NCBI GenBank assembly: GCA_964402175.1
Contig: CAYOBN010000018.1
Coordinates: forward strand, 11,004-75,003
Source: JAWKUK01 sp964402175
Lineage (GTDB): Bacteria > Planctomycetota > UBA1135 > GCA-002686595
Direction: 5' to 3'
DNA length: 64,000 nucleotides
Position 1 is the stretch's first letter. The number at the start of each line of letters is the position of its first letter. The position numbers were made by a program, and so were the translations under genes. Positions 24,008 through 34,381 of the stretch are shown here, piece by piece. Under the pieces are notes generated by a model. The model was not told the DNA's origin. It made no database searches and worked only from the letters and a program-made list of their open reading frames with translations.

Positions 24008-24071
24008 GAAGGGAGCGGCATCGCCAAGGAAGTTGCTTTTCCGGCGACCCCCGCTCCTCTCCGCTCCCTTC
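24008..24071 (+). repeat. Inverted repeat just before the serine protease gene
   Basis: GAAGGGAGCGG (24008-24018) is perfectly complementary to 24061-24071, which ends 2 nt before the ATG at 24074. The 42-nt separation could form a long loop that occludes the ribosome site. The arm is nearly the same as that of the hairpin at 3273. Confidence 0.35.
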
Positions 24072-24073
24072 CC

Positions 24074-25249
24074 ATGCAACGGATGTTGTTCGCCGGTGCG
24101 CTCGGCGCAGTGTTGATCTCGATGGGTGTCGTGCGCCAGGGCTCACTGGAGAGCCGGTTGGCCTCCCTGGAACAGGCGGAGCAAGCAGCACCGCGCCGCG
24201 ACGAGGCGCTGCTGCGCGAGATCGAGCGCCTCGCTAGAGAGCTCGCTGGCCTGCGCCGGGACCTCGACGGGGCGGAGGGGGACAGCGGCCTCGCCGCGTC
24301 GCTCGACGCGCGCATCGCCGCCGTCGATGCGGCGCTCGAGGATGCTCGCGAGCTCTTCACGCTGCAAGGCAACCGCTTGAACGAGGTCGGGGAGCAGGTC
24401 TGCACGCTGCGCGCCACGGCAGCGACCGAAGCGCGCCTCGTCGCGCTCGAACATGGCCTCGAACAGCGTGTGCTCGGACTCACGAGCACCGTCGATGCGA
24501 CGCTGCAGCTCGCGCAGGAGACGCGCGCTCGCATCGAGCGAACCGAGCCGAATCCGAGCCGCCGCTGGTGCGAGACGCTCGGCCCGACGGTGCAGCTCGC
24601 GGGCGATACGACCGTGGGAAGCGGCGTGCTGCTCGAATCGCGCCCGCTCGGCGACGGCGCCTACGAAACGCTGCTCCTCACGTGTTGGCACGTCGTCCGC
24701 GACATTCAGGCTGGCAACAGCCAGCCGGATGGTCCGGTTCCGGTCGCGATCTACTCACCGGATGGTTCGCGCGTGACGACGACCGCGACGGTGATCGCAG
24801 CGAACGTCGACATCGACGCGTGCCTCCTGCGCCTCGTCTCGAACGAACGGGTGCCGCATGGCGCGCGTTTGCCCTCGCGTGCGACCCTCGCCGCATCGAA
24901 CGTGTACGACCCCGTGGTCGCTGTCGGCTGCCCGCTCGGGAACGACCCGATTCCGACGCTGGGGAACCTCTCGTCGCTCCACCACATGGTCGACGGGCAC
25001 GAGTTCTGGATGATCTCCGCGCCGACCTACATCGGTAACTCGGGCGGCGGCATCTACGCGGCGGGTAGCCATCACCTCCTGGGTCTCTTCTCGAAGATCT
25101 ACACCCACGGCTCGATCCGACCCGTCATCGTGCCACACATGGGCCTCGTGACGCCGCTGGCGGAGATCTACGACTGGTTGGAGGACGTGAAGGTGGCCCA
25201 GGTCATCGAGCGCGAAGACGGCACCGCACAGGTGGTCACCGGCCCCTGA
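24074..25249 (+). CDS. Membrane-anchored trypsin-like serine protease with coiled coil
   Basis: The start at ATG 24074 (MQRMLFAGALGAVLISMGVV) places a single signal-anchor at the N terminus; an upstream in-frame ATG at 23963 would read through the hairpin. Residues about 30-165 are a long Leu/Glu/Arg heptad region (coiled coil). The C-terminal half is a trypsin-fold protease with catalytic H206 (LTCWHVV), D248 (VDIDACLLRL) and S323 (YIGNSGGGIY). The pattern is close to the HtrA/S1C-type protease core but there is no PDZ domain. The 391-residue protein would face the periplasm. The coiled coil may give oligomers or a partner-binding site. The substrate is unknown. Confidence 0.85.
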   Translation: MQRMLFAGALGAVLISMGVVRQGSLESRLASLEQAEQAAPRRDEALLREIERLARELAGLRRDLDGAEGDSGLAASLDARIAAVDAALEDARELFTLQGNRLNEVGEQVCTLRATAATEARLVALEHGLEQRVLGLTSTVDATLQLAQETRARIERTEPNPSRRWCETLGPTVQLAGDTTVGSGVLLESRPLGDGAYETLLLTCWHVVRDIQAGNSQPDGPVPVAIYSPDGSRVTTTATVIAANVDIDACLLRLVSNERVPHGARLPSRATLAASNVYDPVVAVGCPLGNDPIPTLGNLSSLHHMVDGHEFWMISAPTYIGNSGGGIYAAGSHHLLGLFSKIYTHGSIRPVIVPHMGLVTPLAEIYDWLEDVKVAQVIEREDGTAQVVTGP

Positions 25250-25303
25250 GGCCCGCGCGGCCGGTCCCTGGCGCCCGGCCGGCCTTGGGGCGATCATGTC
25301 CGC

Positions 25304-27316
25304 ATGATCGCTCTCTCCACCCTACTGCTCGTCGGCGCGCTCGCGCCCGCCGGCGACGTGCTCACACCGGAGCAGCTCGTGGGCCTGGCCCGCGTCGCCG
25401 AGCCGAAGCTCAGCCCTGACGGACGGCACCTGCTGGTCACGGTCCGAACGACGGACGTCGCCGCGGATTCGAGCACGGCTGAGGTCCACATCATCGACAC
25501 GGCGTCGCGCAAGAGCGTCCGTCAGCTCAGCGGGTCCTCGCCCGTTTGGCTGCCGGACTCGCAGCACTTCGCGCTCAGCACGAAAGAGGGCCTGGTTGTG
25601 CACGCCCTCGACAGCGCGTTCGTCCTGCCGATCGAGGTCGCGGGCGGCGCCTCCAACGTGCACTGGTCGCCCGCCGGCGATGCGTTCAGCTACACGCAGA
25701 GCGTCAAGCTCGACGACACCGCCGCGGACATCCACGCCGATCTGCCGAAGGCGAAGGCGCGGGTGTACGACGACTTGATGGTGCGCCACTGGGATACCTG
25801 GAGCACCGGTGAGTACAGCCACCTCTTCGTGCAGCGCTTCGACACGACGAGCGCCGACGCCGCGGCGGCGATGGACCTGCTCGCGGGCGAGCGCGTGCAC
25901 ACTCCGCTGCCGCCGTTCGGCGGCGCGGAGCAGATTGCGTGGTCACCCGACGGCAAGGAGCTCTGCTACACGGCGCGGCGCGTGCCGAACCCCGAGGCCA
26001 GCACCGACAGCTCGCTCTGGCTCGTCCCCGCGAACGGCGGCGAGCACCGTAATCTGACCCCGGGCATGGTCGGCTACGACCAGGACCCCGTCTACTCGCC
26101 GGACGGTCGGTACATCGCGTTCTCCAGCATGGAGCGGGCCAGCTTCGAAGCCGATCGCGCGCGGCTGATGCTGCACGAACGTAGCACCGGCACGAACACG
26201 GAGCTGTTGCCGAACTTCGACGCGTCGCCGCACAACGTCACGTGGAGCCGCGACAGCCAGCACATCTTCTTCACGGCGGACTACCGCGGCACGACGCAAC
26301 TCTACACGACGCCGGTGGCGGCGCCGCAGGTCCGCGCGATCACCGCAGGGCGTCACGCGATCTCGGCGATCCAGCTCGCGCCGGATGCGCGTACCGTCTA
26401 CGCGCTGCGCACTTCGATGGAGCGCCCGGCCGAGGTCGTGGCGATCGACGTCGAGACCGGCCAGATCGTGCAAGTGACGGACTTCAATGGCGAGGTCTTT
26501 GCAAAGCTGAAGCTGCCGGTGATCGACGGTGAAGAGTTCAAAGCGACCGATGGCGCTTCGATCCAAGCGTGGATCGTGAAGCCGCCGGACTTCGACCCGA
26601 ACAAGCAGTATCCGTTCATCCTCTACTGCCAGGGCGGCCCGCAATCGATGGTCGGTCAGGGCTTCTCGTTCCGGTGGAACTTCCACCTGATGGCCGCCCA
26701 GGGCTACGTCATCGCGGGTGTCAACCGGCGCGGTCTGCCGGGCTTCGGTCAGGCGTGGAACGACCAGATCTCGGGCGACTGGGGCGGCCAAGCGATGCAA
26801 GACCTGCTGTCGGTCGCTGACGCGATGCAGGCGCGGCCCTACATCGACAAGAAGCGCAGCGCTGCGGTCGGCGCGTCGTTCGGTGGTTTCACGGTCTACT
26901 GGATGATGGGCAACGCGGGGGAGCGCTTCGCGTGCATGATCTCGCACTGCGGCGTCTTCAACCTGGAGAGCATGTACCTCGCGACCGAAGAGCTCTTCTT
27001 CGTCAACTGGGACCTCGGCGGGCCGTACTGGAGCTCGCCGGAGGCCGCCGAGCGCTACCGCAAGTTCTCGCCGCACAAGTACGTGCAGAACTGGAAGACG
27101 CCGTTGCTCGTCATCCACGGCGAGAAGGACTTCCGCGTCCCTTACGACCAGGGCCTGCAAGCGTTCACCGCCGCACAGGTGATGGGTGTTCCGAGCCGCT
27201 TCCTCGTGTTCCCCGAGGAGGGCCACTGGGTGCTGCGCGCGCAGAACGGCATCGTTTGGCAGCGTGAGTTCTTCGGCTGGCTCGACCGCTACTGCGGCGC
27301 TGGCGCGGCGAAGTGA
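25304..27316 (+). CDS. S9 family prolyl oligopeptidase-like serine peptidase
   Basis: The 670-residue protein begins with a signal peptide (MIALSTLLLVGALAPAGD). A WD40/PD40-type beta-propeller of about 380 residues follows, with repeats such as EPKLSPDGRHLLVTVR, QIAWSPDGKELCYTAR and PVYSPDGRYIAFSS. The C-terminal alpha/beta-hydrolase domain carries the S9 triad: S525 (GASFGGF), D609 (HGEKDFRVPY) and H641 (EEGHWVLR). This is the acylaminoacyl/dipeptidyl-peptidase group, which trims short peptides in the periplasm. The TGA stop overlaps the GTG start of the next gene (GTGA), so translation is probably coupled to the membrane glycosyltransferase, an odd pairing. Confidence 0.92.
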   Translation: MIALSTLLLVGALAPAGDVLTPEQLVGLARVAEPKLSPDGRHLLVTVRTTDVAADSSTAEVHIIDTASRKSVRQLSGSSPVWLPDSQHFALSTKEGLVVHALDSAFVLPIEVAGGASNVHWSPAGDAFSYTQSVKLDDTAADIHADLPKAKARVYDDLMVRHWDTWSTGEYSHLFVQRFDTTSADAAAAMDLLAGERVHTPLPPFGGAEQIAWSPDGKELCYTARRVPNPEASTDSSLWLVPANGGEHRNLTPGMVGYDQDPVYSPDGRYIAFSSMERASFEADRARLMLHERSTGTNTELLPNFDASPHNVTWSRDSQHIFFTADYRGTTQLYTTPVAAPQVRAITAGRHAISAIQLAPDARTVYALRTSMERPAEVVAIDVETGQIVQVTDFNGEVFAKLKLPVIDGEEFKATDGASIQAWIVKPPDFDPNKQYPFILYCQGGPQSMVGQGFSFRWNFHLMAAQGYVIAGVNRRGLPGFGQAWNDQISGDWGGQAMQDLLSVADAMQARPYIDKKRSAAVGASFGGFTVYWMMGNAGERFACMISHCGVFNLESMYLATEELFFVNWDLGGPYWSSPEAAERYRKFSPHKYVQNWKTPLLVIHGEKDFRVPYDQGLQAFTAAQVMGVPSRFLVFPEEGHWVLRAQNGIVWQREFFGWLDRYCGAGAAK

Positions 27317-29046
27317 CGAGCGCGACGAGACTTCGTCTCTGGGCCGCGGCCGCGCCGATCGGCGCGGTCGCGGCCCTCTTTGTCGGGCTCTGGGCTCTGA
27401 CGTACCGCCGCTGGACGGACGTGGTCGTCGACTTCGGCCGCGAGCTCTACGTCGCATGGCGGCTCGCGGAAGGCGACGTCCTAGGCCGCGACATCGCGTG
27501 GTTCAGCGGGCCGCTCTCCGTACACGTCAACGCGCTCGTGTTCCGCCTCGCTGGGACGTCCATGTGGGCGCTCGAGGCCTGGAACACACTCATCGCGCTG
27601 GCGATCTTCGGTACGGCCTTCGGGCTCGTCGCGAAGTTCACGACGCGCTGGACCGCAGCGGTCGTGACCGGGACCGCGCTGGCCGTATTCGGCTTCGGGC
27701 AATACGGTGGGATCGGCAACACGAACTACGTGACGCCGTACTCCCACGAGCCCGTGCACGGGCTGCTACTAGGGGCGCTTTCGCTCATCGCGGCGCGTCG
27801 ACAGAGCCGCGCTGGGCAGGTACTGGCAGGGGTCTTGCTGGCCGCGACTTTCTTGACCAAGGCCGAGCCGTTTGTCGCGGCTTGCGCAGGCTGGTTCGCC
27901 CTCCATGTCGCGGATCCCGCGGTCCGGCGCGGTTGGTTCCTGCGCTGCGCCGCCGCTGCAGCGACCCTCGCTGCGGCGTTCGCCGTGCTCTGCACAGCGC
28001 TGTCGCCGAGCGAGGCGCTGCTCGGGCTCGCTGGGCCTTGGCCGCACATGCTCGGCGGTGACGTCGTCAACGCAGCGTTCTACGAGCGCCTCGCAGGGCT
28101 CGACGCTCCCGAGCTCCACCTGCAAACCACGCTGCGCTGGACAGCGGGCTGGGGCCTGACCGTAGCTTGCGCCGCGCTGCTCAGCGCTCTGGTCCGCCGG
28201 CGCCTTCCGGCGCTGGTCATGGCCGCCCTGGGACTCGGCGTGGGTATCGCGCTGTTCCCGCTGGACGCGATCTTGGACATCGGCCGCCCGATCGGGCTCG
28301 CTGTCGCCCTTGTCTTGCTCCTCGCCACGCTGCCCGGCGCGAAACCGAGGCCCGATCGGCCGGAACTCTACGCGTGGTGCGTCTTTGCGCTCGCGTGGCT
28401 CCCGAAGCTCGGGCTGCGCCAGAGCTTTGTCTTCTACGGGTTCGTGCACACGCTGCCGGCCTTCTGCGCGGTGGCCGCAGCGCTGTGGTTCAGTGCCGCG
28501 GAGCGCTGGGAGCGCTGGTCACGCGGTAGCGCAGCCTCGTACCGCGCGCTGATGCTCGGGCTCATGCTCGCGCTGGCGATCGTCCACGTGCGCTCGACGC
28601 TGTTCTGGCGCAAGTTCAAGACGGAGCCGGTCGGATCGGGCGCGGACATGCTGCTCGCAGACGGCCGCGGCGACGAGGTCGCTGCGGCGCTGACTTGGCT
28701 GCGAGACCATACCGAGCCCGACGCTTCGGTCCTCGTGCTGCCCGAGGGGCTCTCGCTCAACTACTGGTCGAGGCGACCCACGCCGACCCGTTACCTCGGC
28801 TTCATGCCGACCGAGCTCGCAATGTTCGGCGAGGGCGCCGTGATCGCAGCGCTCGACGCACATCCGCCGGATTGCGTCGTAGTCGTGCACAAAGACACCT
28901 CCGACTACGGCGTGCGCTTCTTCGGCCAGGACTACGGGCGCGAGCTCGCGGCTTGGATCAGCGCGCGCTATGAGCCGGTTGCGTCGTTCGGAGCCGCGCC
29001 ATTCGTCGATTGGCGCTTCGGCGTCGTCGTGATGCGGCCGCGCTGA
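27313..29046 (+). CDS. Multi-pass membrane glycosyltransferase (GT-C fold)
   Basis: Starts at GTG 27313 in a 4-bp GTGA overlap with the peptidase stop. The 577-residue protein has about 11 hydrophobic segments. Its first periplasmic loop contains VVDFGRELYVAWRLAEGD; the paired acidic region before TM2, with DFGRE and GRDIAWFSGPLS, is like the PMT/ArnT-type catalytic loop. A C-terminal soluble segment of about 120 residues (LRDHTEPDASVLVLPEGLSLNYWS onward) is typical of these enzymes. The donor is probably a polyprenyl-phosphate sugar. It lies next to exopolysaccharide genes, but no defined step can be assigned. Its 3' end overlaps the convergent sugar transferase gene by 79 bp. Confidence 0.8.
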   Translation: MTSATRLRLWAAAAPIGAVAALFVGLWALTYRRWTDVVVDFGRELYVAWRLAEGDVLGRDIAWFSGPLSVHVNALVFRLAGTSMWALEAWNTLIALAIFGTAFGLVAKFTTRWTAAVVTGTALAVFGFGQYGGIGNTNYVTPYSHEPVHGLLLGALSLIAARRQSRAGQVLAGVLLAATFLTKAEPFVAACAGWFALHVADPAVRRGWFLRCAAAAATLAAAFAVLCTALSPSEALLGLAGPWPHMLGGDVVNAAFYERLAGLDAPELHLQTTLRWTAGWGLTVACAALLSALVRRRLPALVMAALGLGVGIALFPLDAILDIGRPIGLAVALVLLLATLPGAKPRPDRPELYAWCVFALAWLPKLGLRQSFVFYGFVHTLPAFCAVAAALWFSAAERWERWSRGSAASYRALMLGLMLALAIVHVRSTLFWRKFKTEPVGSGADMLLADGRGDEVAAALTWLRDHTEPDASVLVLPEGLSLNYWSRRPTPTRYLGFMPTELAMFGEGAVIAALDAHPPDCVVVVHKDTSDYGVRFFGQDYGRELAAWISARYEPVASFGAAPFVDWRFGVVVMRPR

Positions 29047-29801
29047 AAGCGCTGCCACGACCAGCCACGGCCCGCGAGGATCCAGGGGATCGTCCGCAGT
29101 AGGATCGAGACATCCATGCGGAGCGACGTGCGCGCGATGTAGTCCAGGTCGATCGACAGCTTCTGCGCGTAACACTCAGCCTCGCGCACGGTGTAACCCT
29201 GGGTGATCTGAGCGAGACCGGTCAGACCCGGGGGAGTCGCGAGACGCTGGGCAAATCCAGGCACTTCGGTGCAAGCCCAGCGATGGACCTCGACCATCTC
29301 GGGTCGCGGCCCGACGATGTGCATGTCACCCTTGGCGATGTTGATGAGCTGCGGTAGCTCGTCCAGGTGCGTGTTGCGCAGGAACCGCCCGAAGCGCGTC
29401 GTACGCTGCACGTCCTTCTCGATCGACCAGGCGCCCTGCTCGCTCGCACGGGCCTCGCGCATCGTTCGGAACTTGTAGATCCAGAAGATCCGGCCTTGGT
29501 GACCGATGCGACGCTGCAAGAAGAAGACCTGGCGCAGGTCGCGAAAGACGACCGCATTCCAGAGCGCGATCGGCGTGGCGATCACGACCGCCAGCGGCGC
29601 GACGGCGGCCAGGAACAAGAGGTCGAGCGCGCGCTTGCCGTGCTTCTCGTAGAGCCCCGTCGCGGAACGCGGCGGCGGAGCGCCCTCCTCGTCCGGGCGT
29701 TCGTCCTCGGAGCGGGGGGCGAGCTCCGCCGACCGCAGCCGAGGTTTCAGCTCGGTTCGGGTCCGGGGACTCGACTGGGAGGTGCGCTGCTTCAATCGCA
29801 T
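28968..29801 (-). CDS. Initiating sugar-phosphate transferase (WbaP/PssY-type bacterial sugar transferase)
   Basis: The enzyme transfers a sugar-1-phosphate to undecaprenyl phosphate, the first step of exopolysaccharide repeat assembly. The 277-residue protein has a polar N-terminal region, then one membrane segment (RALDLLFLAAVAPLAVVIAT). The bacterial sugar transferase domain follows: RRIGHQGRIFWIYKFRTM, RFLRNTHLDELPQLINI, KGDMHIVGPRPE and PPGLTGLAQITQG, in the family's order. The lack of the multi-spanning N-terminal half places it in the short (monotopic) class. It is convergent with the membrane glycosyltransferase (79-bp overlap) and divergent from the flippase gene. The C-terminal 25 residues, encoded in the overlap, lack family similarity. 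Confidence 0.92.
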   Translation of the reverse strand: MRLKQRTSQSSPRTRTELKPRLRSAELAPRSEDERPDEEGAPPPRSATGLYEKHGKRALDLLFLAAVAPLAVVIATPIALWNAVVFRDLRQVFFLQRRIGHQGRIFWIYKFRTMREARASEQGAWSIEKDVQRTTRFGRFLRNTHLDELPQLINIAKGDMHIVGPRPEMVEVHRWACTEVPGFAQRLATPPGLTGLAQITQGYTVREAECYAQKLSIDLDYIARTSLRMDVSILLRTIPWILAGRGWSWQRFQRGRITTTPKRQSTNGAAPNDATGS

Positions 29802-29989
29802 GGGGACAGGGCGCGCCGCAGGGGAAAGCGCGCCTCCGTCCTATCGGCCCCAGGGTGGGTCATCTGAAATCGAAGTCCCGACGCCGGGGGCCCCGGCCGA
29901 AGGACCTAGGGGTGGGGCTTCAGGGATCTCCCGATGGGACCGATAGGTCCGAGGTCCACGCCCCGGCGCGTCGGACCGAGGAGCCCCCC

Positions 29990-31351
29990 TTGCGCACCAG
30001 CGTCGCCCTGACCACCGCTCCCCCATCCGGGGTCGCCGCCGAGACCCCGCGTCCGGCGGGCGAGCGCAGCTTTGCGAGGAACCTCGCGGAGCTCCTCGGC
30101 AGCCACGCCGTGGTCGCCGCGGTCGGCATCGCGAGCCTGCCGCTACTGGCCCGCAACCTGGGCGTCGCTGCGTACGGACAGTTCTCGCTCTTCCTCACCG
30201 CGCTCGGCGTGCTGTCGAACCTCGACCTCGCGCGCCCCATCCTAGTGCAGGAGCTCGCGCAGAGCCGACAGACCGCGGGCCGAGAAGAGCGCGCCCTGGC
30301 GGTCACCAGCGCGGTCGCGCTGGGCCTCGCAGCGGGGCTGATCGGGGCGCTCCTCGGGGGTCCGCTCTGGGCTGCGGCCCTCGGGACGGCGGCCCTTCTG
30401 CACGGGGCGACCGCCGTCGGCTTCGCGCAGCTTTCGGCGCAGGGTCGAGTCGGCCTCGCAGGTCGCATCCGGAACACCGCGTGGGCCCTGGCGCTGGTCG
30501 CGGCTGTCGGGGCCTCGTTCTTCGTCGCTACGGTGAACGCTTACGCGTGGGCGTTTGTTGGAGCCAACCTGTTCATCCTCTGGCGCTACCAGAGCGCGGT
30601 CCGGCAACCGCTGTCGTCACTGCTCATCGCGCCGAAGGCCCGGCTGCTCCTCGAGCGCCGCGATCGCGCCGCGGACATCGCTGTCTTCGCGGGCGCCAGC
30701 GCCGTCGTTTCGTCTGCGGACAAGCTGATCCTCGAGCGCTGCACCGACCGAGAGTCCTTCGGCCACTACGCGGGTCAATACGACTTGGCGGTGAAGGTCA
30801 ACATCGTCAGCACCGCCCTCGGGAACATCATCCTGCCGAAGATCGCGAGCCTCGTAGGCAACGCCGGCAAAGGCGCGGCAGAGCGTTACTTCGTACGTGT
30901 CGCGTCGTGGGTGACGCTCGGCTATTTCGTGGCGCTCGCAGCGGCGATCCTGCTGCACGCTCCGATCATGGCGCTGGTCCTCGGACAGGGCTTCGTCGCG
31001 CCGGGCACCCCGCTGCTCTATCCGCTCTTCCTGCTGGGGGTATTCATCCACCTGTTCGGGTTCCTGATCACGGCGTACCAGCGCGCGCTCGGTGACTTCC
31101 GGACCCATCGGGTGACGTACATCGCCTCGGCGGCCACGATGCTGCTCGTGGGTTCGTTCGCGATCCCCGCGTACGGTCCCTCTGGCGCTCTCGCGACGTA
31201 TCTGACAGCACGTTGTGCCGAGCTCGGACTGATCGCGATCGAAGCCCGCAGGCTCACCCGAGGAGCCCTCCCGCCGTGGCGCTTGATCGCATTGCTGATG
31301 CTCGCTGCCACCCTCGGCGCTCTGGCAACTTCCGCTGTACTCGGATCATGA
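29990..31351 (+). CDS. wzx: Polysaccharide flippase, Wzx-type (MOP superfamily)
   Basis: I choose TTG 29990 as the start: a perfect GAGGAG lies 6 nt upstream and the protein then begins MRTSVALTTAPP. The longer frame from 29855 is Arg/Gly-rich noise. The 453-residue protein has about 12-13 membrane helices. Its opening SFARNLAELLGSHAVVAAVGIASLPLLARNLGVAAYGQFSLFLTAL matches the conserved N-terminal region of Wzx/RfbX flippases (ARxLGxxxYGxF). ADKLILERCTDRESFGHYA in the middle is also typical. It would translocate the lipid-linked repeat across the inner membrane. It is first in a chain with a 27-codon ORF, the amidotransferase, the sulfotransferase and a propeller protein, all with overlapping stops and starts. 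Confidence 0.88.
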   Translation: MRTSVALTTAPPSGVAAETPRPAGERSFARNLAELLGSHAVVAAVGIASLPLLARNLGVAAYGQFSLFLTALGVLSNLDLARPILVQELAQSRQTAGREERALAVTSAVALGLAAGLIGALLGGPLWAAALGTAALLHGATAVGFAQLSAQGRVGLAGRIRNTAWALALVAAVGASFFVATVNAYAWAFVGANLFILWRYQSAVRQPLSSLLIAPKARLLLERRDRAADIAVFAGASAVVSSADKLILERCTDRESFGHYAGQYDLAVKVNIVSTALGNIILPKIASLVGNAGKGAAERYFVRVASWVTLGYFVALAAAILLHAPIMALVLGQGFVAPGTPLLYPLFLLGVFIHLFGFLITAYQRALGDFRTHRVTYIASAATMLLVGSFAIPAYGPSGALATYLTARCAELGLIAIEARRLTRGALPPWRLIALLMLAATLGALATSAVLGS

Positions 31352-31430
31352 ACGCGCGACGCTTACACGGTCTCGAGAGCGCTCGCTTCCTGCGCGTGGT
31401 CGCGTCACCGTCTCACCTGAGGCTCAACTG

Positions 31431-31431
<1 letters not shown>
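31348..31431 (+). CDS. Possible 27-residue ORF nested between wzx and asnB
   Basis: An ATG overlaps the wzx stop (ATGA). The 27-codon frame (MNARRLHGLESARF, then LRVVASPSHLRLN) ends in a TGA that overlaps the asnB ATG by one base (TGATG). The frame fills the intergenic gap exactly, which argues for a translated coupling or leader peptide. The peptide is basic and belongs to no known family. Chance cannot be excluded for so short a frame. Confidence 0.4.
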
Positions 31432-33397
<1,966 letters not shown>

Positions 33398-33401
<4 letters not shown>

Positions 33402-34381
33402 CCACGGCGCTCATCGAAGACAACACACGCACCACGTCGAACACTGGCGTGGATGTCGAGCGCGTCCTCTTCATCGCCGGCGTTGGACGCTCGGGAACGA
33501 GCTTGCTCCACAGCATGCTCAACGCCCACCCCGAGGTCGCGTTCCCGCCCGAGACACACTTCTTTCGTCGCTACATCGCCGCAGCCGGCCGTCGTAAGGC
33601 GGTCGAAGAGGAGTCTGTCGATCGCTTTCATACGCGCCTCGCACAGGACGCAGACTTCGCGCGACTGTCGATCGCTCCAGAAACGGTCATCCAAACCACT
33701 GCGTCGGGTCGCGTGGACACCTTAGGGACCTTCCGTGCGCTGCTACGGACCGTTGCGGCCCGCGAAGGCAAGAGCCGGGTGGGAGACAAGGACCCGCGGC
33801 ACATCGATGACATTCCAGCGCTCGCTGGCGCCTTCCCCCACGCGATCCTGGTCCATGTCTACCGCGATCCGCGCGAGGTCCTCCTGTCCCGAACTCGGGC
33901 GGAATGGTCGCGCAGCCGCCCTTGGTGGCTGCATGCGCTGCTCGCAGAGGATCAACTGAACCGAGCGCGCAGTCTCGGTCCGCTCCACTTCCGGGAGCGC
34001 TACGTCGAGGTGCGTTACGAAGACTTGCTTGCGACCCCCGAGCTCGTGCTACGCAGGATCACAGCGGCGGCCAACCTCGAGTACACGCCAGCCATGCTGG
34101 ACTTCTCGGCGTCCGCGAAGTCCCTGGTCGACTCACGCGAGCGAGCGTGGAAGAGCGAGACCCTCGGACCACTGTTGCGGAATAACACCTCGAAGTGGCG
34201 CACAGACCTCTCGAAGCGACAGGTCCGCTTCGTCGAAGCGGTGAGCCGGACCGCGTTTGCAGACTTGAGCTACGAGAGATCGGAGAGGACCAACGTGCTG
34301 GCGCCCGTCGCACCGCTGATGCGCGGGTTCGCACGCTCTCTCTTCACTGTCCGCCGGATCGTGGAGCGCTCGCGATGCTGA
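33398..34381 (+). CDS. PAPS-dependent sulfotransferase
   Basis: The 327-residue protein carries the two PAPS-binding motifs. The 5'-phosphosulfate loop is in IAGVGRSGTSLLHSML (GRSGTS), and the 3'-phosphate region is in ILVHVYRDPREVLLSRT. RYVEVRYEDLLATPELVL matches the late YEDL motif of sulfotransferase family 1/3 members. It would transfer sulfate from PAPS to a hydroxyl or amine, here probably of the polysaccharide or its precursor. It starts inside the asnB stop (ATGA) and its stop overlaps the next start by 7 bp, so the cluster is tightly coupled. No PAPS biosynthesis gene is in view. Confidence 0.88.
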
